Positions 44,000-52,174 of a stretch of 64,000 nt of DNA are shown here, piece by piece. The notes beneath the pieces were generated by a model. The model did not search any database and was not told the origin of the DNA. It worked only from the letters and a program-made list of their open reading frames with translations. Each line of letters opens with the position of its first letter. Position 1 is the first letter of the stretch. The stretch spans positions 930,001 through 994,000 of the forward strand of contig NZ_PGFJ01000002.1 in assembly GCF_002797815.1 (NCBI RefSeq), in the 5' to 3' direction. Source of the stretch: Mucilaginibacter auburnensis. GTDB lineage: Bacteria > Bacteroidota > Bacteroidia > Sphingobacteriales > Sphingobacteriaceae. The position numbers were made by a program, and so were the translations under genes.

Positions 44000-45277
44000 A
44001 TGAATATCCTTATTATCGGTTCGGGCGGCCGCGAAAGCGCTTTCGCCTGGAAATTAAGCCAAAGCCAACAATGCAGCCAAATTTTTATTGCTCCCGGCAA
44101 CGCCGGCACCGGGCAATACGGAACCAATGTAAATATTGCCGTTACAGATTTTGAAGGCATTAAGCAGTTTGCATTAGCCAATGCTGTTGATATGGTTTTG
44201 GTTGGCCCTGAGGAACCCTTGGTAAAAGGCATTCATGACTTCTTTTTGGCCGATGAGCAGGTTAAACACATCCCGGTTATCGGGCCGCAGGCTGAGGGAG
44301 CGCAATTAGAAGGAAGTAAAGATTTTTCAAAACAGTTCATGTCTCGTCATAACATTCCGGCGGCGGCATCACAAACTTTTACGCAGGAAACCTTACAGGA
44401 AGGCTTAGCATTTGTAGCTACTATTGGCTTGCCTGTGGTTTTAAAAGCCGACGGCCTTGCCGCAGGTAAAGGTGTTTTAATATGTACCACTGTTGAAGAG
44501 GCTCAGTTAGAACTGGTTGAAATGCTTAGCAATGCCAAATTTGGCGCGGCCAGCAGCAAGGTTGTGGTTGAGCAGTTTTTGCGTGGCATTGAACTTTCTG
44601 TTTTTGTATTGACCGATGGCGATAATTATAAAATTTTACCATCTGCCAAAGATTATAAGCGTATAGGCGAAGGTGATACGGGTTTAAATACAGGCGGCAT
44701 GGGTTCTATCTCCCCTGTTCCGTTTGCTGATGAGACCTTTATTAAAAAGGTGGAGGACCGCGTTATCATCCCTACTATTGAGGGGTTGAAAAAGGATGGC
44801 ATCCCTTACAAAGGCTTTATTTTTATAGGCCTGATGAACTGCGACGGCGACCCGTACATGATTGAGTACAACTGCCGTATGGGCGACCCGGAAACGGAAA
44901 GCGTTATGCTACGTATTGAAACCGACTTGGTGGAGTTGCTACAAGGCGTGGCCGATGGCAATCTGAATGAAAAAGAACTTTCGATATCTGATAAGGTTGC
45001 CGTTACTGTAGTTTGCGTAGCGGGTGGTTACCCTGGCGAATATTTGAAGAACAAAGTAATATCAGGCATTGAGAATGTGCGCGGTTCGCAGGTGTTTCAT
45101 GCCGGTACTTCTTTTAATGCCGATGGCGAAGTTATTACCACAGGTGGACGCGTGTTGGCTATTACTACCTTGCAGGACAACTTGTTTAACGCCCTGCAAC
45201 AAGCTACGGCAGATGCCAGCAGGATTTATTATGATGGTGTTTATTTCAGAAAAGATATTGGGTTTGATTTAATTTAG
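44000..45277 (+). CDS. purD: Phosphoribosylamine-glycine ligase
   Basis: A 425-residue ATP-grasp enzyme that forms GAR from phosphoribosylamine and glycine, the step before PurN. The N-terminal motif is MNILIIGSGGRESAFAWKLSQS. The ATP-grasp core has VVLKADGLAAGKGVL, and TGLNTGGMGSISPVPF and EYNCRMGDPETESVM bind ATP and metal. Length and motifs are normal. Purine genes here are dispersed (purH 15 kb and purN 12 kb away) rather than in an operon. Confidence 0.97.
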   Translation: MNILIIGSGGRESAFAWKLSQSQQCSQIFIAPGNAGTGQYGTNVNIAVTDFEGIKQFALANAVDMVLVGPEEPLVKGIHDFFLADEQVKHIPVIGPQAEGAQLEGSKDFSKQFMSRHNIPAAASQTFTQETLQEGLAFVATIGLPVVLKADGLAAGKGVLICTTVEEAQLELVEMLSNAKFGAASSKVVVEQFLRGIELSVFVLTDGDNYKILPSAKDYKRIGEGDTGLNTGGMGSISPVPFADETFIKKVEDRVIIPTIEGLKKDGIPYKGFIFIGLMNCDGDPYMIEYNCRMGDPETESVMLRIETDLVELLQGVADGNLNEKELSISDKVAVTVVCVAGGYPGEYLKNKVISGIENVRGSQVFHAGTSFNADGEVITTGGRVLAITTLQDNLFNALQQATADASRIYYDGVYFRKDIGFDLI

Positions 45278-45345
45278 AGCAATATTGGCTTAGCAAAAGA
45301 TACCTGTGGGATTTTCCGGCTTAACGGACTTCCCGACTAAAATAA

Positions 45346-45353
45346 TATATTTG
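45346..45353 (+). promoter_or_regulatory. -7 promoter box of the gene at 45359
   Basis: TATATTTG matches TAnnTTTG and ends 5 bp before the ATG, again suggesting an almost leaderless message. Confidence 0.55.
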
Positions 45354-45358
45354 AAATA

Positions 45359-45631
45359 ATGCTAACGCTAACCACCCACACCCTTGAAAAAATGGAGCTA
45401 TTGCTTAAAACAGCGGGTTATAAAGTGCGTTATGAAAAAGGGAACTTTAAAACAGGTGCCTGCCTGCTGCAAAACAGCAAAATAATTGTGATTAACCGCT
45501 TCTCAAATCTGGAGAGCAAAGTACTGGCGCTTGCTGAATTACTGCGTGAACTGGAAATTGATCATGCCGTGTTAGATGACAAACAAATAGCTTTTTTGCA
45601 GCAACTTAAACAAACCAAACTGGAACTGTGA
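45359..45631 (+). CDS. Small helical hypothetical protein
   Basis: A 90-residue protein, MLTLTTHTLEKMELLLKTAGY..., with a strand-like middle (GACLLQNSKIIVINRFSNLESKV) and a helical, leucine-rich C-terminus (LDDKQIAFLQQLKQTKLEL). I recognise no family. It overlaps the MBL-fold gene by 4 bp (GTGA), so the two proteins are made from one transcript and may act together. No signal peptide. Confidence 0.75.
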   Translation: MLTLTTHTLEKMELLLKTAGYKVRYEKGNFKTGACLLQNSKIIVINRFSNLESKVLALAELLRELEIDHAVLDDKQIAFLQQLKQTKLEL

Positions 45632-46389
45632 CAATAACTTTTTTAGGAACCGGAACATCGCAGGGCGTACCTGTAATTGCATGTGACTGCGAGGTTTGCA
45701 CCTCAACCGACAGTCACGACAAGCGGTTGCGCAGTTCTATTCTGGTTGAAAGCGATACCACAACGGTTGTTATTGATTCGGGACCCGACTTTAGGTACCA
45801 GATGTTGCGCGCGAATGTGCAAAAACTGGATGGCCTGGTTTTTACCCACGAACATAAGGACCACGTTGCAGGCATGGATGACATACGCGCCTTCAATTTT
45901 AAGCAACAGGCGCCTATGAATATTTATGCTGATACCCGCGTGCAGGCTACCATAGTACGTGAGTTTCCGTATGTTTTTGCTGAACATAAATATCCGGGCA
46001 TTCCGCAGGTAAATTTAAACACTATAGCCGACGCGCCTTTTAACGTAGGCGACATTACCTTCACCCCTATTGAGGTAATGCACTATAGGCTACCCATACT
46101 GGGTTTCCGGATAAACGACTTTACCTATATAACCGACGCGAAGACGATATCTGACAGTGAAAAAGAAAAACTGAAAGGCACTAAAACACTGGTATTGAAC
46201 GCCCTGCAAAAACAGGCGCACATATCACACTTTACCTTTCAGGAAGCCATTGATTTTGCTCTGGAGATTGGCGCCCAACAAACTTACTTTACCCACATTA
46301 GTCACCGTTTGGGCAAACACGCCGATGTAAGCACCGAATTGCCACCCGGCATACAATTGGCTTACGACGGTTTAAAGCTGACTATTTAG
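45628..46389 (+). CDS. MBL-fold metallohydrolase (PhnP-like)
   Basis: A 253-residue protein with the metallo-beta-lactamase fold: FLGTGTSQGVPVIACDCEVC at the start, the metal motif FTHEHKDHVAGMDDI (HxHxDH) near residue 72, VMHYRLPILGFRI, YITDAKTISDSE and a terminal YFTHISHRLGKH. The CDCEVC pair and this layout resemble PhnP, a cyclic phosphodiesterase, and other members of the RNase Z-like group. The substrate is unknown. The start is GTG at 45628, overlapping the previous stop. Its stop overlaps the beta-lactamase gene end by 8 bp. Confidence 0.88.
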   Translation: MTITFLGTGTSQGVPVIACDCEVCTSTDSHDKRLRSSILVESDTTTVVIDSGPDFRYQMLRANVQKLDGLVFTHEHKDHVAGMDDIRAFNFKQQAPMNIYADTRVQATIVREFPYVFAEHKYPGIPQVNLNTIADAPFNVGDITFTPIEVMHYRLPILGFRINDFTYITDAKTISDSEKEKLKGTKTLVLNALQKQAHISHFTFQEAIDFALEIGAQQTYFTHISHRLGKHADVSTELPPGIQLAYDGLKLTI

Positions 46390-47278
46390 CTTTTTGCGGC
46401 TTAGTAAAATTAGCATCCCAAAGAGCTTTTGTAATACGGGCTATTACGCTTTCCCTTGTATCCAGATCAGCAGTTGAGTTTCCTATAAAAATAGCTATAG
46501 CCAGATGCTGACCGTTAGGCAGGGTAATAATCCCAACATCATTTGTAGCTGCAGTAACGCCTTCGGCATTAGTATTTGACCGACCTGTTTTATGAGCCAC
46601 AACGGTACCTTGAGGCAATAAGCCTTTTATTTGTTTAGGGCCTGTAGTTGTTTGCAGCATCTTTTTTATCAATGTGTCGGTGTTGGCTTTATCCAATGCC
46701 TTGCCCTGATAAAAAACATCCAGCAACTGCACCATAGCAGCGGGCTTGCACCAGTTGGTATACTGCACTTCCCATGCAGCACTCATATCCAACTCAGATG
46801 CGTCTACAACAATACCTTTAACCCGCAAGCGGCGCAGGTTGTCCATTACAGGTTTTACGCCGCCAATTTTGTCCAACAAAATATCGCAGGCATTATTATC
46901 ACTGTAACTCACCATGTAGGTAAGTAATTCACTTAAAGGAATATTAACTCCCTTGGGATATTTTTCAAACAGCGGTCCGTTTTTGTGGTGCATATCACGG
47001 TCGCTTATTTTAAAGGTTTGATCAAGGCTGAATTTCCCGCGTTCAACTTCATGCAAAACGGCCAACGCTATCGGGAACTTCATAACGCTTTGCATTACCA
47101 TTTGCCCTTCGCCATGGTAAGAAACGGAATCGCGCGTTTCTAAATTCAAAGCTGTGAACGAAACTATGCCTTTAGCATCCCTTGCTATATCAGTTATTTG
47201 CTGTTGTATGTTTGACTGTGCCTTTGCAGAAAAAGCCAGAAAACCCAGCAGCACAGCAGTTATGTATTTGTTTAACAT
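46382..47278 (-). CDS. Class A beta-lactamase, subclass A2-like
   Basis: A 298-residue secreted serine hydrolase with a signal peptide ending in FSAKAQ. The three family motifs are intact: SVMK (catalytic serine near residue 64), SDN in YSDNNACDILL, and KTG in AHKTGRSNTNAEG. The omega-loop region reads SELDMSAAWEVQYTNW, with a glutamate and the QY.NW pattern seen in PER/CfxA/CepA-type A2 enzymes of Bacteroidota. Penicillin or cephalosporin hydrolysis is therefore likely, but the spectrum is unknown. It stands alone and is not near the BlaI-type regulator 8.5 kb away. Confidence 0.9.
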   Translation of the reverse strand: MLNKYITAVLLGFLAFSAKAQSNIQQQITDIARDAKGIVSFTALNLETRDSVSYHGEGQMVMQSVMKFPIALAVLHEVERGKFSLDQTFKISDRDMHHKNGPLFEKYPKGVNIPLSELLTYMVSYSDNNACDILLDKIGGVKPVMDNLRRLRVKGIVVDASELDMSAAWEVQYTNWCKPAAMVQLLDVFYQGKALDKANTDTLIKKMLQTTTGPKQIKGLLPQGTVVAHKTGRSNTNAEGVTAATNDVGIITLPNGQHLAIAIFIGNSTADLDTRESVIARITKALWDANFTKPQKAK

Positions 47279-47389
47279 GACATTATGATTTAATTGTCTA
47301 AAGGGTAAAACGCAGCTACTAAAATAATATTATACGCGGTATGGTATGCTGTAAAAGTATTAACTTGCCATTAAAAATCGCGACAGATT

Positions 47390-48307
47390 ATGGAATTTGG
47401 CCGGATAAATCCTGAAGAGTTAGACAATGTAGATTTCACACTTCCTCCTGATGCCGAACTCACCAATACAACACTTGCCGCTGCAAAAAGTTCTGCCCCT
47501 TTACAGGTACGTGTGGGTTGCGCCAAGTGGGGACGAAAGGAATGGGTAGGAAAAATTTATCCGCCTAAAACAAAGGATGCCAATTTTTTAGACGAATACG
47601 TTAAACACTTTGACTGTATAGAGTTGAATGCCACCTTTTATAACGTTTACCCGGCGGCAACTATCAGCAAATGGAAGGAGAAAGTAGACAGTAATCCTGA
47701 TTTTAAATTTTGCCCCAAGTTTTCGCAAAGCATAAGTCACATACGCAGGCTGAAAAATGCGGAAGAAATTACTACGCAATTTTATGATGGCATAATGGCC
47801 TTTGGTGATAAGCTTGGACCATTGTTTTTGCAGCTGAGCGATAACTTTACACCAAAAAGTTTCCCTGAGTTAAAAGCTTACCTGGAGCACCTACCTAAGG
47901 ATGTACCCATATTTGTAGAGCTGCGCCACAAAGAATGGTTTGCCAACAACGAGGTACGCAATAATGCTTTTAAATTATTCCAGGAGTTGGGCATTGGCGC
48001 GGTTATTACAGACGCCAGCGGCAGGCGGGATTGTGTACACATGACTTTACCTACCCCACACGCCTTTATCCGCTTTGTGGGTAATAGTTTGCACCGAAGC
48101 GACTACCAGCGCGTTGACGATTGGGTGGAGCGCATAAAACAATGGCGGGATAAAGGTTTGCAGTCGGTTTGGTTTTTTATGCACCAGCATGATGAGCGCT
48201 ACTCGCCCGAACTGGCTGATTACGTTTCGGAACAACTGAATACTAAACTCGGGCTGGCATTACCACGGCCTAATTTTTTAGATAGAGATAAAGGACTTTT
48301 TGATTAA
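47390..48307 (+). CDS. DUF72 domain-containing protein
   Basis: A 305-residue protein. VRVGCAKWGRKEWVGKIYPPKTKDANFLDEYVKHFDCIELNATFYN, read in parts, is the typical DUF72 opening; PKFSQSISHIRRL, LFLQLSDNF, IFVELRHKEWF and FIRFVGNSLH follow. The fold is a TIM barrel, and the activity is not established. No signal peptide. The next gene begins 19 bp after the stop, so cotranscription with the deacetylase is likely. Confidence 0.92.
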   Translation: MEFGRINPEELDNVDFTLPPDAELTNTTLAAAKSSAPLQVRVGCAKWGRKEWVGKIYPPKTKDANFLDEYVKHFDCIELNATFYNVYPAATISKWKEKVDSNPDFKFCPKFSQSISHIRRLKNAEEITTQFYDGIMAFGDKLGPLFLQLSDNFTPKSFPELKAYLEHLPKDVPIFVELRHKEWFANNEVRNNAFKLFQELGIGAVITDASGRRDCVHMTLPTPHAFIRFVGNSLHRSDYQRVDDWVERIKQWRDKGLQSVWFFMHQHDERYSPELADYVSEQLNTKLGLALPRPNFLDRDKGLFD

Positions 48308-48326
48308 GCCCTTGCATTTATATTTT

Positions 48327-49391
48327 ATGAAAGACATTAACACCCTCTATCGTGAAGCGGTAGCACTTCTTCAAAAACTAATAGCCACCCCATCTTTAAG
48401 CAAGGAAGAAAATGTTACTGCCGATATTATTGAAGGCTTTTTAAAGAGCAAAGGCGTTACTACTCACCGTAAAATAAACAATGTTTGGGCGCGTAACAAA
48501 CATTTTGATGAAGCAAAGCCAACCATATTACTTAACTCGCACCATGATACGGTTAAACCCAACACCGGTTATACCCGTGATCCATTCGATGCCAGGATTG
48601 AAGACGGCAAGCTGTTCGGCTTGGGTAGCAATGATGCCGGAGGGTGCCTGGTATCGTTAATAGCTACTTTTTTGTATTTCTATGATCGTGAAGATCTGAA
48701 ATATAATTTCTGCCTGGCAGCAACTGCCGAAGAAGAAATTTCGGGATTAAACGGCATTGAGCTGGTTGTGCCTGATCTTGGTCAACTGGAATTTGGCATA
48801 GTAGGCGAACCTACCTTAATGCAGTTAGCCGTTGCCGAGCGTGGCTTAATGGTATTGGATTGCGTTGCCCATGGCAAAGCCGGCCATGCTGCACGTGAGG
48901 AAGGCGAGAATGCCATCTACAACGCCATGAAAGATATTGAATGGTTCCGCACCTTCCGTTTTCCAAAAGAGTCGGATGTGTTTGGGCCTATTAAAATGTC
49001 GGTAACAGTTATTAATGCAGGCTCACAGCACAACGTTGTTCCGGCAAGCTGCAACTTTGTGGTGGATATAAGGGTTACTGATGCTTACCGTAATGAGGAA
49101 GTGCTTGACATAATAAGGCAGCATGTAAAATGTGATGTTAAGGCACGGTCTACCCGTTTAAAACCATCATCTATCAACAGGAAACACCCTATTGTGCAAG
49201 CTGGTATCAGTTTGGGCAGAACCACATACGGATCACCCACCACATCAGACCAGGCTTTGCTGGATATTGAAACATTAAAAATTGGCCCCGGCGATTCGGC
49301 CCGTTCGCATATGGCCGACGAGTTTATTTATGTGGAGGAAATAAAGGACGGGATTGAGTTGTATGTGGCGATGTTGGAGAAAATTGTGTGA
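48327..49391 (+). CDS. M20-family deacetylase (ArgE / N-acyl-citrulline deacetylase-like)
   Basis: A 354-residue metallopeptidase-fold enzyme. Metal-binding landmarks are ILLNSHHDTVKPNTGYTRDPF, GLGSNDAGGCLVSLIA, ATAEEEISGLNGIE and GEPTLMQLAVAERGLMVLD. In Bacteroidota such genes usually lie with argH and remove the acyl group from N-acyl-ornithine or N-acyl-citrulline. Here argH is the next intact gene downstream, which supports that role. A TTG at 48300 would extend the frame, but the ATG at 48327 begins a family-like N-terminus. Substrate choice is inference. Confidence 0.87.
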   Translation: MKDINTLYREAVALLQKLIATPSLSKEENVTADIIEGFLKSKGVTTHRKINNVWARNKHFDEAKPTILLNSHHDTVKPNTGYTRDPFDARIEDGKLFGLGSNDAGGCLVSLIATFLYFYDREDLKYNFCLAATAEEEISGLNGIELVVPDLGQLEFGIVGEPTLMQLAVAERGLMVLDCVAHGKAGHAAREEGENAIYNAMKDIEWFRTFRFPKESDVFGPIKMSVTVINAGSQHNVVPASCNFVVDIRVTDAYRNEEVLDIIRQHVKCDVKARSTRLKPSSINRKHPIVQAGISLGRTTYGSPTTSDQALLDIETLKIGPGDSARSHMADEFIYVEEIKDGIELYVAMLEKIV

Positions 49392-49425
49392 TTGTCTGAA
49401 CTAAGATTTTTAAGATTAAAACTAT
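49391..49425 (+). repeat. Short repeat after the deacetylase gene (locus J)
   Basis: CTGAACTAAGATTTTTAAGATT resembles one end of the element at 6142-6296 when that is read on the minus strand (TCTGAACCTTGATTT). AAGATTT and TTAAGAT show a short 7-nt period. Weak on its own. Confidence 0.4.
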
Positions 49426-49459
49426 TTTAGGACTTGTTAAGTTAATGATAGGCACTATT

Positions 49460-49648
49460 ATGGCAACTTAACATCTTAAACCTACAGATAAAGATTTCGC
49501 AAAGAAACTTGTCGCCGCTTTAGACGTCGGTCTTCAACCAATGACAGAAAAGGCTGCAGTAAACAACGAAAGCCTTGTTATTGGTTTTAAAGATGGTTCA
49601 GCGGCTACCGTTCCTGCCAAAGAACTCTTAAAAAATCTTTCAAAATAA
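49460..49648 (+). pseudogene. Remnant small gene with a stop at codon 4
   Basis: ATG-GCA-ACT is followed by TAA, after which the same frame stays open for 58 codons. It encodes a protein-like sequence beginning HLKPTDKDFAKKLVAALDV and ending AATVPAKELLKNLSK before TAA. A single base change would restore a 62-residue protein. An internal ATG at 49541 would give about 35 residues. I recognise no family. It lies between the deacetylase and argH. Confidence 0.4.
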
Positions 49649-49719
49649 CTCAACGGTATTCTGCCGTTCCGTTGCTAATCCGTCCGTTCCATCATCAAAA
49701 TATTTCACATATTTGCAGC

Positions 49720-51054
49720 ATGACTAAGCTGTGGCAAAAAGATATTGATGTTAATTCGTTGGTAGAAAACTTTACCGTTGGGCGCGATACCGAGTTTGAC
49801 GCGCAAATGGCTGCGTTTGACGTATTGGGCTCATTGGCGCATACCAAAATGTTGAAGAGCATTGGCCTGATGAGTGGCGAAGACCTTGAACTGGTTCAGC
49901 GCGAACTTAAAAACATTTATGCCGATATAGAAAAAGGCAACTTTACCATTGAGCCGGGTGTGGAGGATGTGCATTCGCAGGTGGAGATGCTGCTTACCCA
50001 ACGTATTGGCGAAGCCGGAAAGAAAATTCACAGCGGCCGTTCACGTAACGACCAGGTTTTGGTTGATCTGAAACTATTTTTCAGACATGAACTGCAACAG
50101 GTAGTTGCAGAAACCGACAATCTTTTCAGAGAACTCATCTCGCTGAGCGAAAAACATAAAAATGTTTTATTACCGGGTTATACGCACCTGCAAGTGGCTA
50201 TGCCATCGTCATTTGGTTTATGGTTTGGCGCTTATGCCGAGAGCCTTACTGATGATCTGGAAATGGTATTGGCCGCTTATAAAATAACTAACAAAAACCC
50301 CTTGGGTTCTGCTGCTGGTTATGGCTCATCGTTCCCGCTGAACAGGACCATGACCACCGAGTTACTTGGTTTTGACAGCCTGAACTACAACGTAGTTTAC
50401 GCGCAAATGGGTCGCGGCAAAACTGAACGTATTATTGCACAAGCCATATCATCCATCGCCGCCACTTTGGCTAAAATGGCCATGGACCAGACTTTATACC
50501 TGAGTCAGAATTTTGCATTTGTAAGCTACCCGGATACATTGACCACGGGCAGCAGCATTATGCCACATAAAAAGAACCCTGATGTTTGGGAAATTATGCG
50601 CGGCAAGTGTAACCGTTTGCAAGCTTTGCCTAATGATGTTGCCATGATGACCACCAACCTGCCATCGGGCTATCACCGTGAGTTGCAATTGTTAAAAGAA
50701 TTACTTTTCCCTGCTTTTGCTGAGTTAAAAAGCTGCCTGCAAATGGCCACCTTTATGCTGCAAAACATTACGGTAAATACTGACATATTAAACGACCCTA
50801 AATACGCGTACCTTTTCAGCGTGGAAGAGGTTAACCGCATGGTACTGAACGGCACACCTTTCCGCGATGCATATAAAAAGATAGGTATGGCCATTGAACA
50901 AGGCGAGTTCAATCCGTCTAAAACAGTAATACATACCCACGAAGGCAGCATTGGCAATTTGAACAATGAGCGCATTATTGCCGCTATGGAAACACTGGTT
51001 AACAGCTTTAATTTTGATAAAGTAACCTGGGCGGTAGCGCGGTTAGTAAAGTAA
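49720..51054 (+). CDS. argH: Argininosuccinate lyase
   Basis: A 444-residue enzyme of the fumarase/aspartase superfamily that cleaves argininosuccinate to arginine and fumarate. DVHSQVEMLL and IHSGRSRNDQVLVDLKL are substrate-binding regions, and the signature GSSIMPHKKNPD (about residue 280) carries the catalytic loop. The ATG at 49720 follows CATATTTG, a one-mismatch -7 box, by 4 bp; a TTG at 49672 lies upstream of it and is rejected. It is followed by a heptamer array and the YwbE gene. Confidence 0.95.
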   Translation: MTKLWQKDIDVNSLVENFTVGRDTEFDAQMAAFDVLGSLAHTKMLKSIGLMSGEDLELVQRELKNIYADIEKGNFTIEPGVEDVHSQVEMLLTQRIGEAGKKIHSGRSRNDQVLVDLKLFFRHELQQVVAETDNLFRELISLSEKHKNVLLPGYTHLQVAMPSSFGLWFGAYAESLTDDLEMVLAAYKITNKNPLGSAAGYGSSFPLNRTMTTELLGFDSLNYNVVYAQMGRGKTERIIAQAISSIAATLAKMAMDQTLYLSQNFAFVSYPDTLTTGSSIMPHKKNPDVWEIMRGKCNRLQALPNDVAMMTTNLPSGYHRELQLLKELLFPAFAELKSCLQMATFMLQNITVNTDILNDPKYAYLFSVEEVNRMVLNGTPFRDAYKKIGMAIEQGEFNPSKTVIHTHEGSIGNLNNERIIAAMETLVNSFNFDKVTWAVARLVK

Positions 51055-51063
51055 GGTTAGAGA

Positions 51064-51119
51064 CTGGTGATTAGACCAATATTCACTAATCTCTGATCAC
51101 TGATTAACTAATCAACTAA
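51064..51119 (+). repeat. Heptamer array between argH and the YwbE gene (locus H)
   Basis: About eight 7-nt units, best seen as ACTAATC, TCTGATC, ACTGATT and AACTAAT at 51085-51112, with an inverted copy (CTGGTGATTAG) at 51064-51074. It shares ATTCACTAATC exactly with locus D, 22 kb away. Confidence 0.7.
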
Positions 51120-51122
51120 ATT

Positions 51123-51323
51123 ATGAACGGACAAAACAGAAGCGACATATACCCGGGTCTGGAGGTAGATATCATCCTGAAAAAGGACCAGCGCAGCGGC
51201 ACGTTAACGCGTGGCATTGTAGACAAACTACTTACCAGCGCAGCCTATCATTCGCGTGGCATTAAAGTGCGTTTGGAAGACGGACAAGTTGGCCGTGTGG
51301 CTTTTATTGTTGAGGAAGAGTAG
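51123..51323 (+). CDS. YwbE-family protein
   Basis: A 66-residue protein. NRSDIYPGLEVDIILKKDQ, SGTLTRGIVDKLLT and RGIKVRLEDGQVGRV are the conserved core of the YwbE (DUF2196) family, a small SH3-like barrel found across bacteria. The function is unknown; a nucleic-acid-related role is only a guess from the fold. It lies between two heptamer arrays, 68 bp after argH. Confidence 0.92.
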   Translation: MNGQNRSDIYPGLEVDIILKKDQRSGTLTRGIVDKLLTSAAYHSRGIKVRLEDGQVGRVAFIVEEE

Positions 51324-51336
51324 TACCTTTAGTTAA

Positions 51337-51413
51337 TAGGTGATGGTTGATGGTTCATAGCACTAAACGACTGAACAAATATCATGAAACTATGATCAAC
51401 AAACTATGAACCA
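51337..51413 (+). repeat. Heptamer palindrome running into a start codon (locus I)
   Basis: Eleven consecutive 7-nt units in one phase cover 77 bp. Left words TGGTTGA and TGGTTCA are inverted relative to right words TGATCAA and TGAACCA. The final unit contains the first codons of the DUF1345 gene (ATG at 51406). Confidence 0.8.
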
Positions 51414-52083
51414 TAAAGAATCAGATCGTCAAATATTTTTCAAGGTGGATGCTCATTACCGCTTTTTGATAGCGTTGGTGGCGTCGGCAGGCGGCTTCTT
51501 TTTAGTTCATTCGGACGAAACCTTACCAGAAGGCATCCTGATGGCCTGGATCTGCTTCGCTTTTATGGTGATTATTTTAGACTGGATCATCATTTTCACC
51601 TCGCACCCTATGGAAGTGCGCAGAATTGCCAAACTGCAGGATTCCAGTCGCTCCTTTCTTTTTCTGTTTACTATTGTTTCAGCGGTAATGAGTTTGGCCG
51701 CTATCGTTTTTCTTTTGCTATCGGCTAAGGGCCATACGGGTAGTGGCGTTGCCTTTCCGGTGGTTTTGGCTATGGCTTCGGTATTGGTATCATGGTGGCT
51801 GGTGCATACCTTGTTCACTTTGCGCTACGCTCATTTATATTACGAGCCCGAGCGTACCAAAAAACCTGCCGGTGGTTTAGAGTTTCCCGGCGATTTGAAA
51901 GAGCCCGATTATCTTGACTTTGTATACTTCTCCTTTGTTATCGGCATGACCTTTCAGGTATCAGATGTGGAAATATCCTCCCGCCGCATCAGGCGACTGG
52001 CTCTTATACACGCGTTAATTTCCTTTGCGTTTAATACGGCTATTGTTGCGTTGAGTATTAATATTATTTCGGGCTTGGTGTAG
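51406..52083 (+). CDS. DUF1345 membrane protein
   Basis: A 225-residue integral membrane protein with about five hydrophobic segments. VDAHYRFLIALVASAGGFF at the start and DFVYFSFVIGMTFQVSDVEISSRRIRRLALIHALISFAFNT, read in parts, near the C-terminus are the DUF1345 signatures. The function is not known. Its first three codons (ATGAACCAT) belong to the preceding heptamer palindrome. Confidence 0.9.
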   Translation: MNHKESDRQIFFKVDAHYRFLIALVASAGGFFLVHSDETLPEGILMAWICFAFMVIILDWIIIFTSHPMEVRRIAKLQDSSRSFLFLFTIVSAVMSLAAIVFLLLSAKGHTGSGVAFPVVLAMASVLVSWWLVHTLFTLRYAHLYYEPERTKKPAGGLEFPGDLKEPDYLDFVYFSFVIGMTFQVSDVEISSRRIRRLALIHALISFAFNTAIVALSINIISGLV

Positions 52084-52174
52084 CGAAGTGCACTCCTTTT
52101 TAACAGGCCGCTACTCAGGTTTCATATCATGTAAAACTTAATTACACCGAATTGGTTTAATTTATATTTATAGG

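Noticed and set aside
22894..51413. CRISPR array interpretation of the short repeats
   Set aside because: The units are seven bases long and contiguous, without spacers, and no cas gene is present.
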